Part shown: positions 7,658 to 16,285 of the stretch, piece after piece
Layout: each line of letters opens with the position of its first letter
How positions within the stretch are numbered: the stretch's first letter is position 1
Source of the DNA: Caulobacterales bacterium 32-69-10
GTDB taxonomy: Bacteria > Pseudomonadota > Alphaproteobacteria > Caulobacterales > Caulobacteraceae
DNA length: 49,926 nucleotides
Direction: 5' to 3'
Assembly (NCBI GenBank): GCA_002280485.1
Contig: NCED01000044.1
Coordinates: forward strand, 1-49,926
Translations under genes and position numbers: made by a program
Notes under the pieces: generated by a model
What the model was told of the DNA's origin: nothing
The model's input: only the letters and a program-made list of their open reading frames with translations
Databases searched by the model: none

Positions 7658-7800
7658 TGCGTGCTTCGAGACGCCCAAGCTTCGCTCGGGCTCCTCAGCA
7701 TGACGACCGTTAGTGAGTTTGAATTCATGGAGATTTGTGCAGCCCGCCCACCCTCGTCATGCTGAGGAGCCGGATGCAATCCGGCGTCTCGAAGCACGCA
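7658..7800. repeat. long inverted intergenic repeat, family A
   Basis: The left arm (7658-7704) starts TGCGTGCTTCGAGACGCC and ends CTCCTCAGCATGACGA. The right arm (7754-7800) is its near reverse complement, TCGTCATGCTGAGGAG to GGCGTCTCGAAGCACGCA. About 49 bases separate the arms. A second, partly degraded copy lies at 23997-24077. No coding region or transposase is inside, so this is a non-autonomous, fold-back repeat. It fills most of the 296-base gap between the GNAT gene and the SMP-30-like gene. Confidence 0.8.
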
Positions 7801-7833
7801 ACACCGTATTGCAAAGGTCCCCGAGGGGAGCGG

Positions 7834-8208
7834 TCAGGCGTCTTCGCTCCAGCGGTAACGGACGGTCCCCTGCCCCGCCGCGTCCTGCTCGAAGCCGCGC
7901 CCCTCCCAGAAGCGGGCGCTGATCGGGTCGTTCGCCGGGGCCAGCACCTTGAGCGCCGGCCAGCTTTCCTTGGCGATGGTGAGCAGGGCCGAGCCGACGC
8001 CGATGCGGCGGCGGTCTTCATGGACGTAGAGCTGGTCGACCCAGCCGACGCGGAAGGCGATGAAGCCGAACAGGCCGCCGGCCCCGAAGGCGCCCCAGAC
8101 CTCGGCGTCCTCGAACGGCGGCTCGTAGGGGTCGAGGGCGGTGGCGCGGTGCAGGCCGGCGGCCACGTCCATCTCGTCCCCGCGCAGACGGCGAAGCTGG
8201 AAAGCCAT
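7834..8208 (-). CDS. GNAT family N-acetyltransferase
   Basis: A 124-residue single-domain acetyltransferase. The acetyl-CoA-binding motif is VDQLYVHEDRRRIGVGSALL, an R-x-x-x-G-x-G/A variant, followed by VLAPANDPISARFWEGRGF, the usual strand-4/5 region. The acceptor substrate cannot be predicted. It starts 15 bases after the sufA stop on the same strand and is probably read through from the Suf operon, though a functional link to Fe-S assembly is not established. Confidence 0.85.
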   Translation of the reverse strand: MAFQLRRLRGDEMDVAAGLHRATALDPYEPPFEDAEVWGAFGAGGLFGFIAFRVGWVDQLYVHEDRRRIGVGSALLTIAKESWPALKVLAPANDPISARFWEGRGFEQDAAGQGTVRYRWSEDA

Positions 8209-8223
8209 GGTCGCGAAGCCCGC

Positions 8224-8616
8224 CTAGTCGGCGACGGCGGCCGGGATGATGGTGACGCTCTCGCCGCAGCCGCAGGCGTCGGTCTGGTTGGGGTTGTTGA
8301 AGACGAACTTGGCAGCGAGGCGCGTGGTCTCGTAGTCGATCTCGGTGCCGATCAGGAACAGAATGGCCTTGGGGTCGACCAGGATGGTGACGCCCTTGTC
8401 CTCGACCACTTCGTCGAGGGGCGCGGCGGCTTCCGCGTACTCCATGACGTATTCCTGGCCGGCGCAGCCGCCGTTCTTCACGCCGACGCGCAGGCCGACG
8501 TAAGGCTGATCGGCCTTGGCCATGATGTCCTTCACGCGCTCGGCGGCGCGGTCGGTCAGGCTCACCACCTTGGGGCGGGGGCGGCGGACGCGGGTGGTGG
8601 GCTGCTGGATTTCCAT
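8224..8616 (-). CDS. sufA: A-type Fe-S carrier SufA/IscA-like
   Basis: A 130-residue protein of the HesB/IscA family that carries nascent Fe-S clusters from the SufBCD scaffold to target proteins. The three cluster-ligand cysteines are visible: one in NGGCAGQEY and two in ACGCGES. The first 20 or so residues are a basic extension (TTRVRRPRPKV) not present in the minimal family domain. It is the last Suf gene of the operon, four bases after sufT. The name sufA follows context; by sequence alone it could equally be called iscA or erpA. Confidence 0.88.
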   Translation of the reverse strand: MEIQQPTTRVRRPRPKVVSLTDRAAERVKDIMAKADQPYVGLRVGVKNGGCAGQEYVMEYAEAAAPLDEVVEDKGVTILVDPKAILFLIGTEIDYETTRLAAKFVFNNPNQTDACGCGESVTIIPAAVAD

Positions 8617-8620
8617 CGGA

Positions 8621-8986
8621 TCAGAACATGTTCAGTTGCAGCTTGGCCTCGTCGGACATCCGCGACGGGTCCCACGGCGGATCGAACACCAGATTGACCT
8701 CGCAACTGCGGATGTCGTCGATCTGCAGCACCGCGTCCTTGACCCAGCCCGGCATCTCGCCGGCCACCGGGCAGCCCGGGGCGGTCAGGGTCATGTCGAT
8801 GACCACGTCCTTGTCGTCGGAAACGTCGACCCGGTAGATCAGGCCGAGTTCGTAGATGTCGACCGGGATCTCGGGGTCGTGGACGGTCTTCAGCTTCTCG
8901 ACCAGGGCGTCGGTCAGCCGGTCCAGCTCTTCCTGCGGAAGGGCGGACTGTTCGTGGGCGTCGGGCACCAGGCTCATGTCGTTCAT
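8621..8986 (-). CDS. sufT: SUF-system Fe-S assembly protein, MIP18/DUF59 family (SufT)
   Basis: A 121-residue protein with the DUF59/MIP18 fold. The hallmarks are VHDPEIPVDIYELGLIYRV and the MTLTAPGCPVAGEMP motif with its single conserved Cys. Family members help mature Fe-S proteins, and operonic versions are called SufT. The N-terminal 30 residues are acidic and helical (QEELDRLTDALVEKLK). The start overlaps the end of sufS by four bases (ATGA), so translation is likely coupled. Confidence 0.88.
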   Translation of the reverse strand: MNDMSLVPDAHEQSALPQEELDRLTDALVEKLKTVHDPEIPVDIYELGLIYRVDVSDDKDVVIDMTLTAPGCPVAGEMPGWVKDAVLQIDDIRSCEVNLVFDPPWDPSRMSDEAKLQLNMF

Positions 8987-10218
8987 GCGAAGAAGTTCCG
9001 GGCTTTGAACAGCGCCTCGACCAGGGCGTCGGCGTCGTCTGGACTGTTATATAGGGCGAAGGAGGCGCGCGCGCTCGATGTGACGCCGAAACGACGCAGC
9101 AGGGGCTCGGCGCAGTGCGTGCCGGCGCGGACGGCGACGCCGTAGCGGTCGAGCACCTGGGCCACGTCGTGGGCGTGGGCGCCCTCGACCGTGAAGGCCA
9201 GGATGGCCCCCTTGCCGGGCGCGTCGCCGATGACCTTGAGCCAGTTGGCGCCGGAAAGGCCGTCGAGGGTGCGCTGGTAAAGGGCGTGCTCGTGGGCGGC
9301 GGCGGCGGTGCGGTCGATGGTCCCCAGCCACTCGATGGCGGCCGCGAGCCCGATGGCCTCGATGATCGGCGGGGTGCCGGCCTCGAAGCGGTGCGGCGGG
9401 TCGGCGTAGGTTATGGCGTCGAGCGCCACGGACCCGATCATCTCGCCGCCGCCCTGGTAGGGGGGCAGGTCGAACAGGGCGTCGGTCTTGCCGTACAGCA
9501 CGCCGATGGCGGTGGGGCCGTAGAGCTTGTGGCCGGAGAAGGCGTAGAAGTCGCAGTCCAGGGCCTGGACGTCGACGGCGGCATGGACCGCGCCCTGCGC
9601 CCCGTCCAGGAGGACCCGGGCGCCGACCGCGTGGGCGGCGGCGACGATCTCGCCCACCGGGGTGATGGTCCCGGTGACGTTCGACATGTGGGTGACGGCG
9701 ACCATCTTCGTCTTCGGGCCGAGCAGGCGCCGGTAGGCGTCCATATCCAGCGAGCCGTCGTCGAGCACGGGGATGAACCTCAGCACCACGCCCTTGCGCT
9801 CGCGCAGGAAGTGCCAGGGCACCAGGTTGGCATGGTGCTCCATTTCCGACAGCACGATCTCGTCGCCGGCCTGGAGCGACAGGCCGAAGGACGAGGCGAC
9901 GAGGTTGATCGCCTCAGTCGTGCCCTTGGTGAAGACGATGTTGTCGGTGGACGGCGCGTTCAGGAAGGTCGCCACTGTCCGGCGGGCCGCCTCGTAGAGG
10001 TCGGTGGTCTCGTTGGCCAGGGTGTGCAGGCCGCGGTGGACGTTGGCGTAGCTGCCCTCCATGAGCTGGCTCATGGCGTCGATCACGGCGCGGGGCTTCT
10101 GGGCCGAAGCCGCGCTGTCGAGATAGACCAGAGGCCGGCCGTTGACCTGGCGCTTCAGGATCGGGAACTGCTCGCGGGCGGCGCGCCAGTCGAAAGCTGT
10201 GGTCGCGGGCGCGTTCAC
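8983..10218 (-). CDS. sufS: cysteine desulfurase SufS
   Basis: A 411-residue PLP enzyme of the group II (SufS/CsdA) cysteine desulfurases, providing sulfur as an enzyme persulfide for SufBCD. The N-terminus (DWRAAREQFPILKRQVNGRP) and VYLDSAASAQKP are typical. The PLP-binding Lys is in FSGHKLYGPTAIG, and the catalytic Cys is in VRAGTHCAEPLLRRFG. The gene overlaps sufD upstream and sufT downstream by four bases each. It is the second desulfurase of this operon; the other (13817-14962) is of the NifS/IscS type. Confidence 0.95.
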   Translation of the reverse strand: MNAPATTAFDWRAAREQFPILKRQVNGRPLVYLDSAASAQKPRAVIDAMSQLMEGSYANVHRGLHTLANETTDLYEAARRTVATFLNAPSTDNIVFTKGTTEAINLVASSFGLSLQAGDEIVLSEMEHHANLVPWHFLRERKGVVLRFIPVLDDGSLDMDAYRRLLGPKTKMVAVTHMSNVTGTITPVGEIVAAAHAVGARVLLDGAQGAVHAAVDVQALDCDFYAFSGHKLYGPTAIGVLYGKTDALFDLPPYQGGGEMIGSVALDAITYADPPHRFEAGTPPIIEAIGLAAAIEWLGTIDRTAAAAHEHALYQRTLDGLSGANWLKVIGDAPGKGAILAFTVEGAHAHDVAQVLDRYGVAVRAGTHCAEPLLRRFGVTSSARASFALYNSPDDADALVEALFKARNFFA

Positions 10219-11252
10219 GACAGGGCCTCCAGCCGCCGGCCGGTCCAGCCGCGCAGGGCCTCGCGGGCCATCTCGTGGCCGACCCGGTCGACCGCCTCGG
10301 CCACGAAGGCCTGGGTCAGCATGGCGGTGGCGACGGCGAGCGGCATGCCGCGGGCGCGGGCGTAGAACAGGGCCTCCTCGTCCAGGGCCCCGACCGTATT
10401 GCCGTGGGCGCAGGAGACGTCGTCGGCATAGATCTCCAGCTCCGGCTTGGCGTCGACCTCGGCCTTGTCGGAGAGCAGCAGGGCGTCGTGGCGCATGCGG
10501 GCGTCGGTCTTGTCGGCGCCGTGGCTGACCACGATCTTGCCCTGGAACACGCCGCGGGCCGAGCCGCCGACGACGCCCTTGGCCAGCTGGGAGGTCTCGC
10601 CCTCCAGCCCCTCGTGGACGACGATGGTGGTGATGTCGGTGTGACGAGCGCCGTCGAGCAGATAGACCGCGTCGAGACGGGCGGTGGCGCCGCCGCCCGG
10701 ATGGTGGACGTGGGTCTCGTGCCGCTGCAGCCGGGCGCCGGAGGCGGCGACGGTCTGGGCGTAGTGGGAGCCCTCGGCCAGGCGGACCTGGGCGGTGGAG
10801 ACGCTGACCGCCCCGTCCGGCTCGTCCAGCACCACGATGCGCTCCAGGCTGGCGCCGACGCCGAGTTCGATGTCGAGGACGGTGTTGGCGAAGTACTTGT
10901 CGCCGCGGCCCTCATAGCTCTCCAGCAGCACGGCCGAGGCGCCGGCCATGACCTGCACCTTCAGCCGAGCCAGGTGGCCGGTGTCGTGGGCGTCGGAGAT
11001 GAAGCGGGCGGCCACCACCTCGTCGCCGAGCAGGGCGAGGTCGGGCCCGTCCTCGAAGCCGTTGACGAAGATCATCTCGCGGTCGGCCAGGCCCTCGAAG
11101 GGGCCGGGCCAGCCGGGGGCCAGGGCCGGCGGCGAGGCCGGCGGCACGGCGCGTAAGATCCGGGACAGGTCGGACCAGCGGAAGGACTCGTCGCGGCGAC
11201 CCGGCAGGGCGCCGCCGTTCATCCAGTCGGCGGCTCTTGAGAGCGCGTTCAC
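10215..11252 (-). CDS. sufD: Fe-S scaffold subunit SufD
   Basis: A 345-residue beta-helix protein that pairs with SufB in the SufBC2D scaffold. Recognisable features are the central beta-helix (VVHEGLEGETSQLAKGVVGG, then GVFQGKIVVSHGADKTDARM) and the SCAHGNTVGALDEEALFYAR signature near the C-terminus, which includes the conserved His at the SufB interface. The N-terminal helical region (about residues 1-100) is shorter than in the E. coli protein (423 residues). It overlaps sufC upstream and sufS downstream by four bases each. Confidence 0.93.
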   Translation of the reverse strand: MNALSRAADWMNGGALPGRRDESFRWSDLSRILRAVPPASPPALAPGWPGPFEGLADREMIFVNGFEDGPDLALLGDEVVAARFISDAHDTGHLARLKVQVMAGASAVLLESYEGRGDKYFANTVLDIELGVGASLERIVVLDEPDGAVSVSTAQVRLAEGSHYAQTVAASGARLQRHETHVHHPGGGATARLDAVYLLDGARHTDITTIVVHEGLEGETSQLAKGVVGGSARGVFQGKIVVSHGADKTDARMRHDALLLSDKAEVDAKPELEIYADDVSCAHGNTVGALDEEALFYARARGMPLAVATAMLTQAFVAEAVDRVGHEMAREALRGWTGRRLEALS

Positions 11253-11995
11253 GCGGCCTCCCCGTAGCGGTCGTAGCCCGACTTCTCGAGTTCGAGGGCC
11301 AGTTCCGGCCCGCCGCTCGCGACGATGCGGCCGCCGGCCAGGACGTGGACCTTGTCGGGGCGGATGTAGTCGAGCAGGCGCTGGTAGTGGGTGATGACCA
11401 GCATGGCCCGGCCCGGCGAACGCAGGGCGTTGACGCCTTCCGACACGATCTTCAGGGCGTCGATGTCGAGGCCCGAGTCCGTCTCGTCAAGGATGAGGAA
11501 GCGGGGCGACAGCATCGCCATCTGGAAGATCTCCATCCGCTTCTTCTCGCCGCCGGAGAAGCCGACGTTGAGGCCCCGGCGCAGCATCTCGAAGTCCATC
11601 TTGAGGCTGGCGGCGGTGGCGCGGGCGAGCTTCAGGAACTCCGGCGCGGCCATCTCGGCCTCGCCGCGGGCCTTGCGCTGGGCGTTGATGGCGGTGCGCA
11701 CGAAGGTCAGGGCCGGAACGCCGGGGATCTCGAGCGGATACTGGAACGACAGGAAGACGCCCTTGGCCGCCCGTTCGTCGGGCTCCAGGGCCAGCAGGTC
11801 CTCGCCGTCAAGGGTGGCGGTCCCGCCCGTCACCTCATAGCCGGCCCGGCCGGTCAGCACATAGGAGAGGGTCGACTTGCCCGCCCCGTTCGGCCCCATG
11901 ATGGCGTGCACCTCGCCCGCCGGGACGTCGAGGGTCAGGCCCTTGAGGATGGGCTTGCCGCCGACTTCAGCGTGGAGGTTCTTTACCGAAAGCAT
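11249..11995 (-). CDS. sufC: Fe-S assembly ATPase SufC
   Basis: A 248-residue cytosolic ABC-type ATPase that drives conformational change in the SufBC2D complex. Walker A is GPNGAGKSTL, the signature is FSGGEKKRMEI, and Walker B with the catalytic Glu is LILDETDSGLD. The length and the absence of any membrane partner gene match SufC rather than a transporter ATPase. It starts 17 bases after the 120-residue unknown gene and overlaps sufD. Confidence 0.96.
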   Translation of the reverse strand: MLSVKNLHAEVGGKPILKGLTLDVPAGEVHAIMGPNGAGKSTLSYVLTGRAGYEVTGGTATLDGEDLLALEPDERAAKGVFLSFQYPLEIPGVPALTFVRTAINAQRKARGEAEMAAPEFLKLARATAASLKMDFEMLRRGLNVGFSGGEKKRMEIFQMAMLSPRFLILDETDSGLDIDALKIVSEGVNALRSPGRAMLVITHYQRLLDYIRPDKVHVLAGGRIVASGGPELALELEKSGYDRYGEAA

Positions 11996-12012
11996 TGGTG
12001 GTCCTTACGTAA

Positions 12013-12375
12013 TCAGTCGTGTCGCGCGTAGGTCGCCAGGAGCTTGGCCAGGGCCCGCTCGACGTCGGCGATGGTGTGGACGTCGCCCAGGACCGTGGTC
12101 TGGTAGTCGTCCGGCTTCTTCACTTCGTATTCCATGTGGAAGTCGCCGCTGAGCTGGGCGGTGACCACGATCATCACCGGGCCGGGGTCGATGCGCAGGT
12201 CGTCGTCGTGCAGTTCGACCTCGGCATGGATCGAGCGCAGGAACTCCTCGTCCTCCATGATGGAGCGATAGAGATCCTCGAGCTTGTCCTTGGCCTCCTC
12301 GAACGAGGCGCACATCTGCTCGCGGGCCTCGGCCTTGCGGTCGAGTTCGGCGCGGTAGAGCTCTTTCAGCGACAT
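12013..12375 (-). CDS. conserved unknown protein inside the suf operon
   Basis: A 120-residue acidic protein lying between sufB and sufC. The first 55 or so residues look like a charged helix ([18 protein letters not shown]...[20 protein letters not shown]). The rest has beta character ([39 protein letters not shown]). It has one Cys and no metal-binding pattern. AGGGG lies nine bases upstream of its ATG, so it is well translated. I recognise no family. Its position suggests an accessory role in Fe-S assembly, but that is context only. Confidence 0.8.
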   Translation of the reverse strand: MSLKELYRAELDRKAEAREQMCASFEEAKDKLEDLYRSIMEDEEFLRSIHAEVELHDDDLRIDPGPVMIVVTAQLSGDFHMEYEVKKPDDYQTTVLGDVHTIADVERALAKLLATYARHD

Positions 12376-12395
12376 ACGTTCCCCTCAAACAAGTT

Positions 12396-12527
12396 CGTCA
12401 TCCTCGGGCGGAGGCCGAAGGCCGCAGACCCGAGGACCCAGCAGCTCCAACCCTTGCCGACGCCCAGCTTCACCGAGCGCGCCGGCTGGGTCCTCGGGTC
12501 TCCGCTTCGCTGCGCCCGAGGATGACG
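12396..12527. repeat. inverted intergenic repeat, family C
   Basis: CGTCATCCTCGGGC at the left end (from 12396) is complementary to GCCCGAGGATGACG at the right end (to 12527). Inner parts also pair (GACCCGAGGACCCAG with CTGGGTCCTCGGGTC). The element sits between the sufB stop and the next gene, inside a transcribed operon, where it would form a long RNA hairpin. It probably influences mRNA stability or differential expression of the two halves of the operon. Confidence 0.75.
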
Positions 12528-12535
12528 GACAAAGA

Positions 12536-13816
<1,281 letters not shown>

Positions 13817-13817
<1 letters not shown>

Positions 13818-14962
13818 TACGCAAACTCCTTCGCGGCGACGCGCGATTGATGCTTCTCGAAGGCGGCCAGCCACGCGTCGGCGAAGCGGCGCCAGTCCTC
13901 TTCCGTCGTGTCCCAGCCGCCGGAGGCGCGCAGGCTGACGGCGGCCAGATCGTCCAGGCCCATGGCGACAAGCACGCCGCTCGGCTTGACCTTGCCCGAC
14001 GAGCAGGCCGAGCCGGCGGAGATCATCACCCCGGCCAGGTCCAGGGCCATGACCTGGAGCGACGAGGCCCAGCCCGGGGCCGCCACGCACAGGGTATTGG
14101 GCAGGCGGGGCGCGCCCTCCCCCACCACCACGGCGCCGGCCGCCTTCAGCCGGGCGGCGGCGGCGTCACGCCACACGCTTTGTGTAGCCGGCTTGTCGAG
14201 GTCGCGCAGGGCCGCGGCGGCGGCGGCCCCGAAGCCGGCGACGCCGGTGACGTTCTCGGTGCCGGCGCGCAGGCCGCGCTCGTGCCCGCCGCCGTGCAGC
14301 TGGCGGTGGATGGCGGCGGCGCGGGTGAAGGCGAGCGCCCCGGCCCCCTGCGGCCCGCCCAGCTTGTGGGCCGACAGGGCCAGGGTGTCGGCGCCCAGCG
14401 CTGTGATATCGACGGCGAACTTGCCGATGGCCTGGACGGCGTCGACATGGATCAGGCCGTTCGCGGCATGGGCCAGGGCGGCGGCCTGGGCCACCGGCTG
14501 GATCACCCCGGACTCGTTGTTGGCCAGCATGACGGCGACGAAGGGCCGGCCGTCGGCGTCAGTCCAAGCCGCCAGCCTTTGCTCCAGCCACGCCAGGTCG
14601 GCGACGCCCGTCGCGTCCACCGGCCACACCTCGACCGGCAGGCCCGTCGCCCGCGCCGTTTCGGCGACCGATGCGTGCTCGGTGGCGCCGACGATCAGCC
14701 GCTTGACCTGGCCGGACGCCACGGCGCTGTGGATGGCCAGGGCGTTGGCCTCGGTGCCGCCGCTGGTGAAGACCAGGTTCTCGGGATCGCCGCCGACGAT
14801 GGCGGCGACCTGGGCGCGGGCGTCCTCGATGACGGCGCGGGCGGCGCGGCCGCGGGCGTGGATCGACGAGGCGTTGCCGCCGATGGCGAGCGCGCGTGCG
14901 GCCGCCTCGGCGGCCTCCGGGCGGATGGATGAGGTGGCGTTGTGGTCGAGGTAGACGCTCAT
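13817..14962 (-). CDS. cysteine desulfurase, NifS/IscS type
   Basis: A 381-residue PLP enzyme of the group I desulfurases. Key features are [15 protein letters not shown] at the start, [20 protein letters not shown], the PLP Lys in [15 protein letters not shown], and the catalytic loop Cys in [15 protein letters not shown]. It lies between iscR and sufB, overlapping both (ATGA upstream, TAATG downstream). The operon therefore encodes two desulfurases of different groups. The N-terminal extension of the open frame to 15088 is discarded because it runs into the regulator gene and lacks family similarity. It may serve tRNA thiolation or act as an alternative sulfur donor; that is inference. Confidence 0.93.
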
Positions 14963-15411
14963 GCGGCCGCCTCGTGCTTTTGCGGCGCGCCGTCGAAGCG
15001 GCGGTTCAGCACGTCGGCGAGGGAGACCCCGTCGAGGTAGCTCTCGATCTGGCGGCCCAGGGCCTCCCACAGGCCGTGGGTCAGGCACTGCTCGCCCGAG
15101 GCCATGCAGCCCTTGGCCGGCGCGTCGCCGCCGGCGCAGCGGGTGGCGCGCAGGGGCTCGTCGACGGCCAGCACGATCTCGGAGACGCGGGTGTCGGCGG
15201 CGGCCTTGGCGAGGCGATAGCCGCCGCCCGGGCCGCGCACGCTGTTGACCAGCCCGCCGCGGCGCAGGCGCGCGAACAGCTGCTCCAGATAGTCGAGGGA
15301 GATTTCCTGGCGCGCGGCGATCTCGGCAAGAGACACGGCCCGCTCAGCGCCATGCGCGGCGAGGTCGGCCATGGCCATGACGGCGTATCGTCCCTTTGTG
15401 CTTAGACGCAT
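14959..15411 (-). CDS. iscR: Rrf2-family Fe-S regulator (IscR-like)
   Basis: A 150-residue winged-helix repressor beginning MRLSTKGRYAVMAMADLA, the typical Rrf2 N-terminus. The recognition helix lies in SLAEIAARQEISLDYLEQLF and the wing in VRGPGGGYRLAKA. Three cysteines in RCAGGDAPAKGCMASGEQC, followed closely by LTHGLW, match the [2Fe-2S] ligand set (three Cys plus His) of IscR. It heads the Suf operon and very probably represses it when clusters are plentiful. The open frame continues upstream to 15495 but similarity starts at this Met. Its end overlaps the desulfurase start (ATGA). Confidence 0.92.
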   Translation of the reverse strand: MRLSTKGRYAVMAMADLAAHGAERAVSLAEIAARQEISLDYLEQLFARLRRGGLVNSVRGPGGGYRLAKAAADTRVSEIVLAVDEPLRATRCAGGDAPAKGCMASGEQCLTHGLWEALGRQIESYLDGVSLADVLNRRFDGAPQKHEAAA

Positions 15412-15514
15412 TGCGCAGACCTCTCCGATAGGCGTCAAAAACCGCCCACCTGCGCGCGAGCCCGTGCTAAAACCCGCGGCCTCGTGAGGGGACACCCCTC
15501 GCGCTTCGGTCGCT

Positions 15515-15543
15515 TACCTAGGAAGACCGAGCGCTGTGGTCAA
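15515..15543 (-). promoter_or_regulatory. putative iscR-suf promoter with IscR-like half-site
   Basis: On the minus strand TTGACC (15543-15538) and TAGGTA (15520-15515) are separated by 17 bases, a plausible -35/-10 pair about 100 bases upstream of the iscR ATG. The -35 box lies within ATACTTGAC, which fits the left half of the E. coli type 1 IscR site (ATASYYGAC). The right half matches poorly. Autoregulation by IscR is therefore likely but not shown. Confidence 0.5.
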
Positions 15544-15600
15544 GTATTTACGCCGGAAAGCCTGCGCGCTTCCCGGCACGACAGGGAGACGACGCGGCCC

Positions 15601-16251
15601 ATGCCCGAAGTTGTTCTGACCGGCGCCTCCGGGCGTTTGGAAGGCCGCTATTCCCCCGGCAAGCGGGACAACGCCCCGATCGCCCTCATCCTGCATCCGC
15701 ACCCCAAGGCGGGCGGGCATATGAACAACCCGGTGGCGGTCCAGCTGTACCAGCTGTTCATGAAGCGCGGCTTCGCGGTGCTGCGGTTCAATTTCCGCGG
15801 CGTCGGGCGCAGCCAGGGCGAGTTCGACAGCGGCATCGGCGAGCTGGCCGACGCCGCCTCGGCGCTGGACTGGCTGCAGACCAACAACCCGGCCGCCTCG
15901 CAGTGCTGGGTCGCCGGCTATCAGTTCGGGGCCTGGATCGGCATGCAGCTGCTGATGCGCCGCCCGGAGACGGACGGCTTCATCTCGGTGTCGCCGCCGA
16001 CCAATGTCTACGACTTCAGCTTCCTGGCCCCCTGCCCGGCCTCGGGCCTGATCCTGCACGGCTCGAACGACGGCGTCGCCGCCCCGATCGAGGTCGAGCG
16101 GGTGGTCAACAAGCTGCGCACCCAGAAGGGTATCTCGATCGCCTACGACCTGGTCGAGGGCGCCAACCACTACTGGTCCGAGCACCTGCCCGCTGTCGAA
16201 GAGCGCGTCGGGGCGTACCTGGATCGCCGGCTGTCGGTGGACAAGGGCTAG
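15601..16251 (+). CDS. alpha/beta hydrolase-fold protein with altered nucleophile position
   Basis: A 216-residue alpha/beta hydrolase of the COG2945 type. The oxyanion region is LILHPHPKAGGHMNNPV, followed by LRFNFRGVGRSQGEFD. The nucleophile elbow, normally G-x-S-x-G, reads AGYQFGAWIG, with Gln (codon CAG) where Ser is expected. The acid (HGSNDGVA) and base (EGANHYW) positions of the triad are kept. Either catalysis is lost or a different mechanism or role (binding, scaffold) applies. AGGGAG upstream supports the ATG at 15601; the longer frame from 15484 has no family similarity. The gene is divergent from iscR. Confidence 0.85.
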   Translation: MPEVVLTGASGRLEGRYSPGKRDNAPIALILHPHPKAGGHMNNPVAVQLYQLFMKRGFAVLRFNFRGVGRSQGEFDSGIGELADAASALDWLQTNNPAASQCWVAGYQFGAWIGMQLLMRRPETDGFISVSPPTNVYDFSFLAPCPASGLILHGSNDGVAAPIEVERVVNKLRTQKGISIAYDLVEGANHYWSEHLPAVEERVGAYLDRRLSVDKG

Positions 16252-16263
16252 GCCAAGGGTCGT

Positions 16264-16277
16264 CTCCCTCGCGGGAG
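16264..16277. terminator. small hairpin between convergent genes
   Basis: CTCCC TCGC GGGAG (16264-16277) lies in the 34-base gap between the convergent hydrolase and PHP-hydrolase genes. It could end both transcripts, but there is no clear T-run on either side. Confidence 0.3.
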
Positions 16278-16285
16278 AAGGCGAC

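Noticed and set aside
7658..7800. CRISPR-like repeat
   Set aside because: There is one inverted pair with a single spacer and no direct-repeat array.
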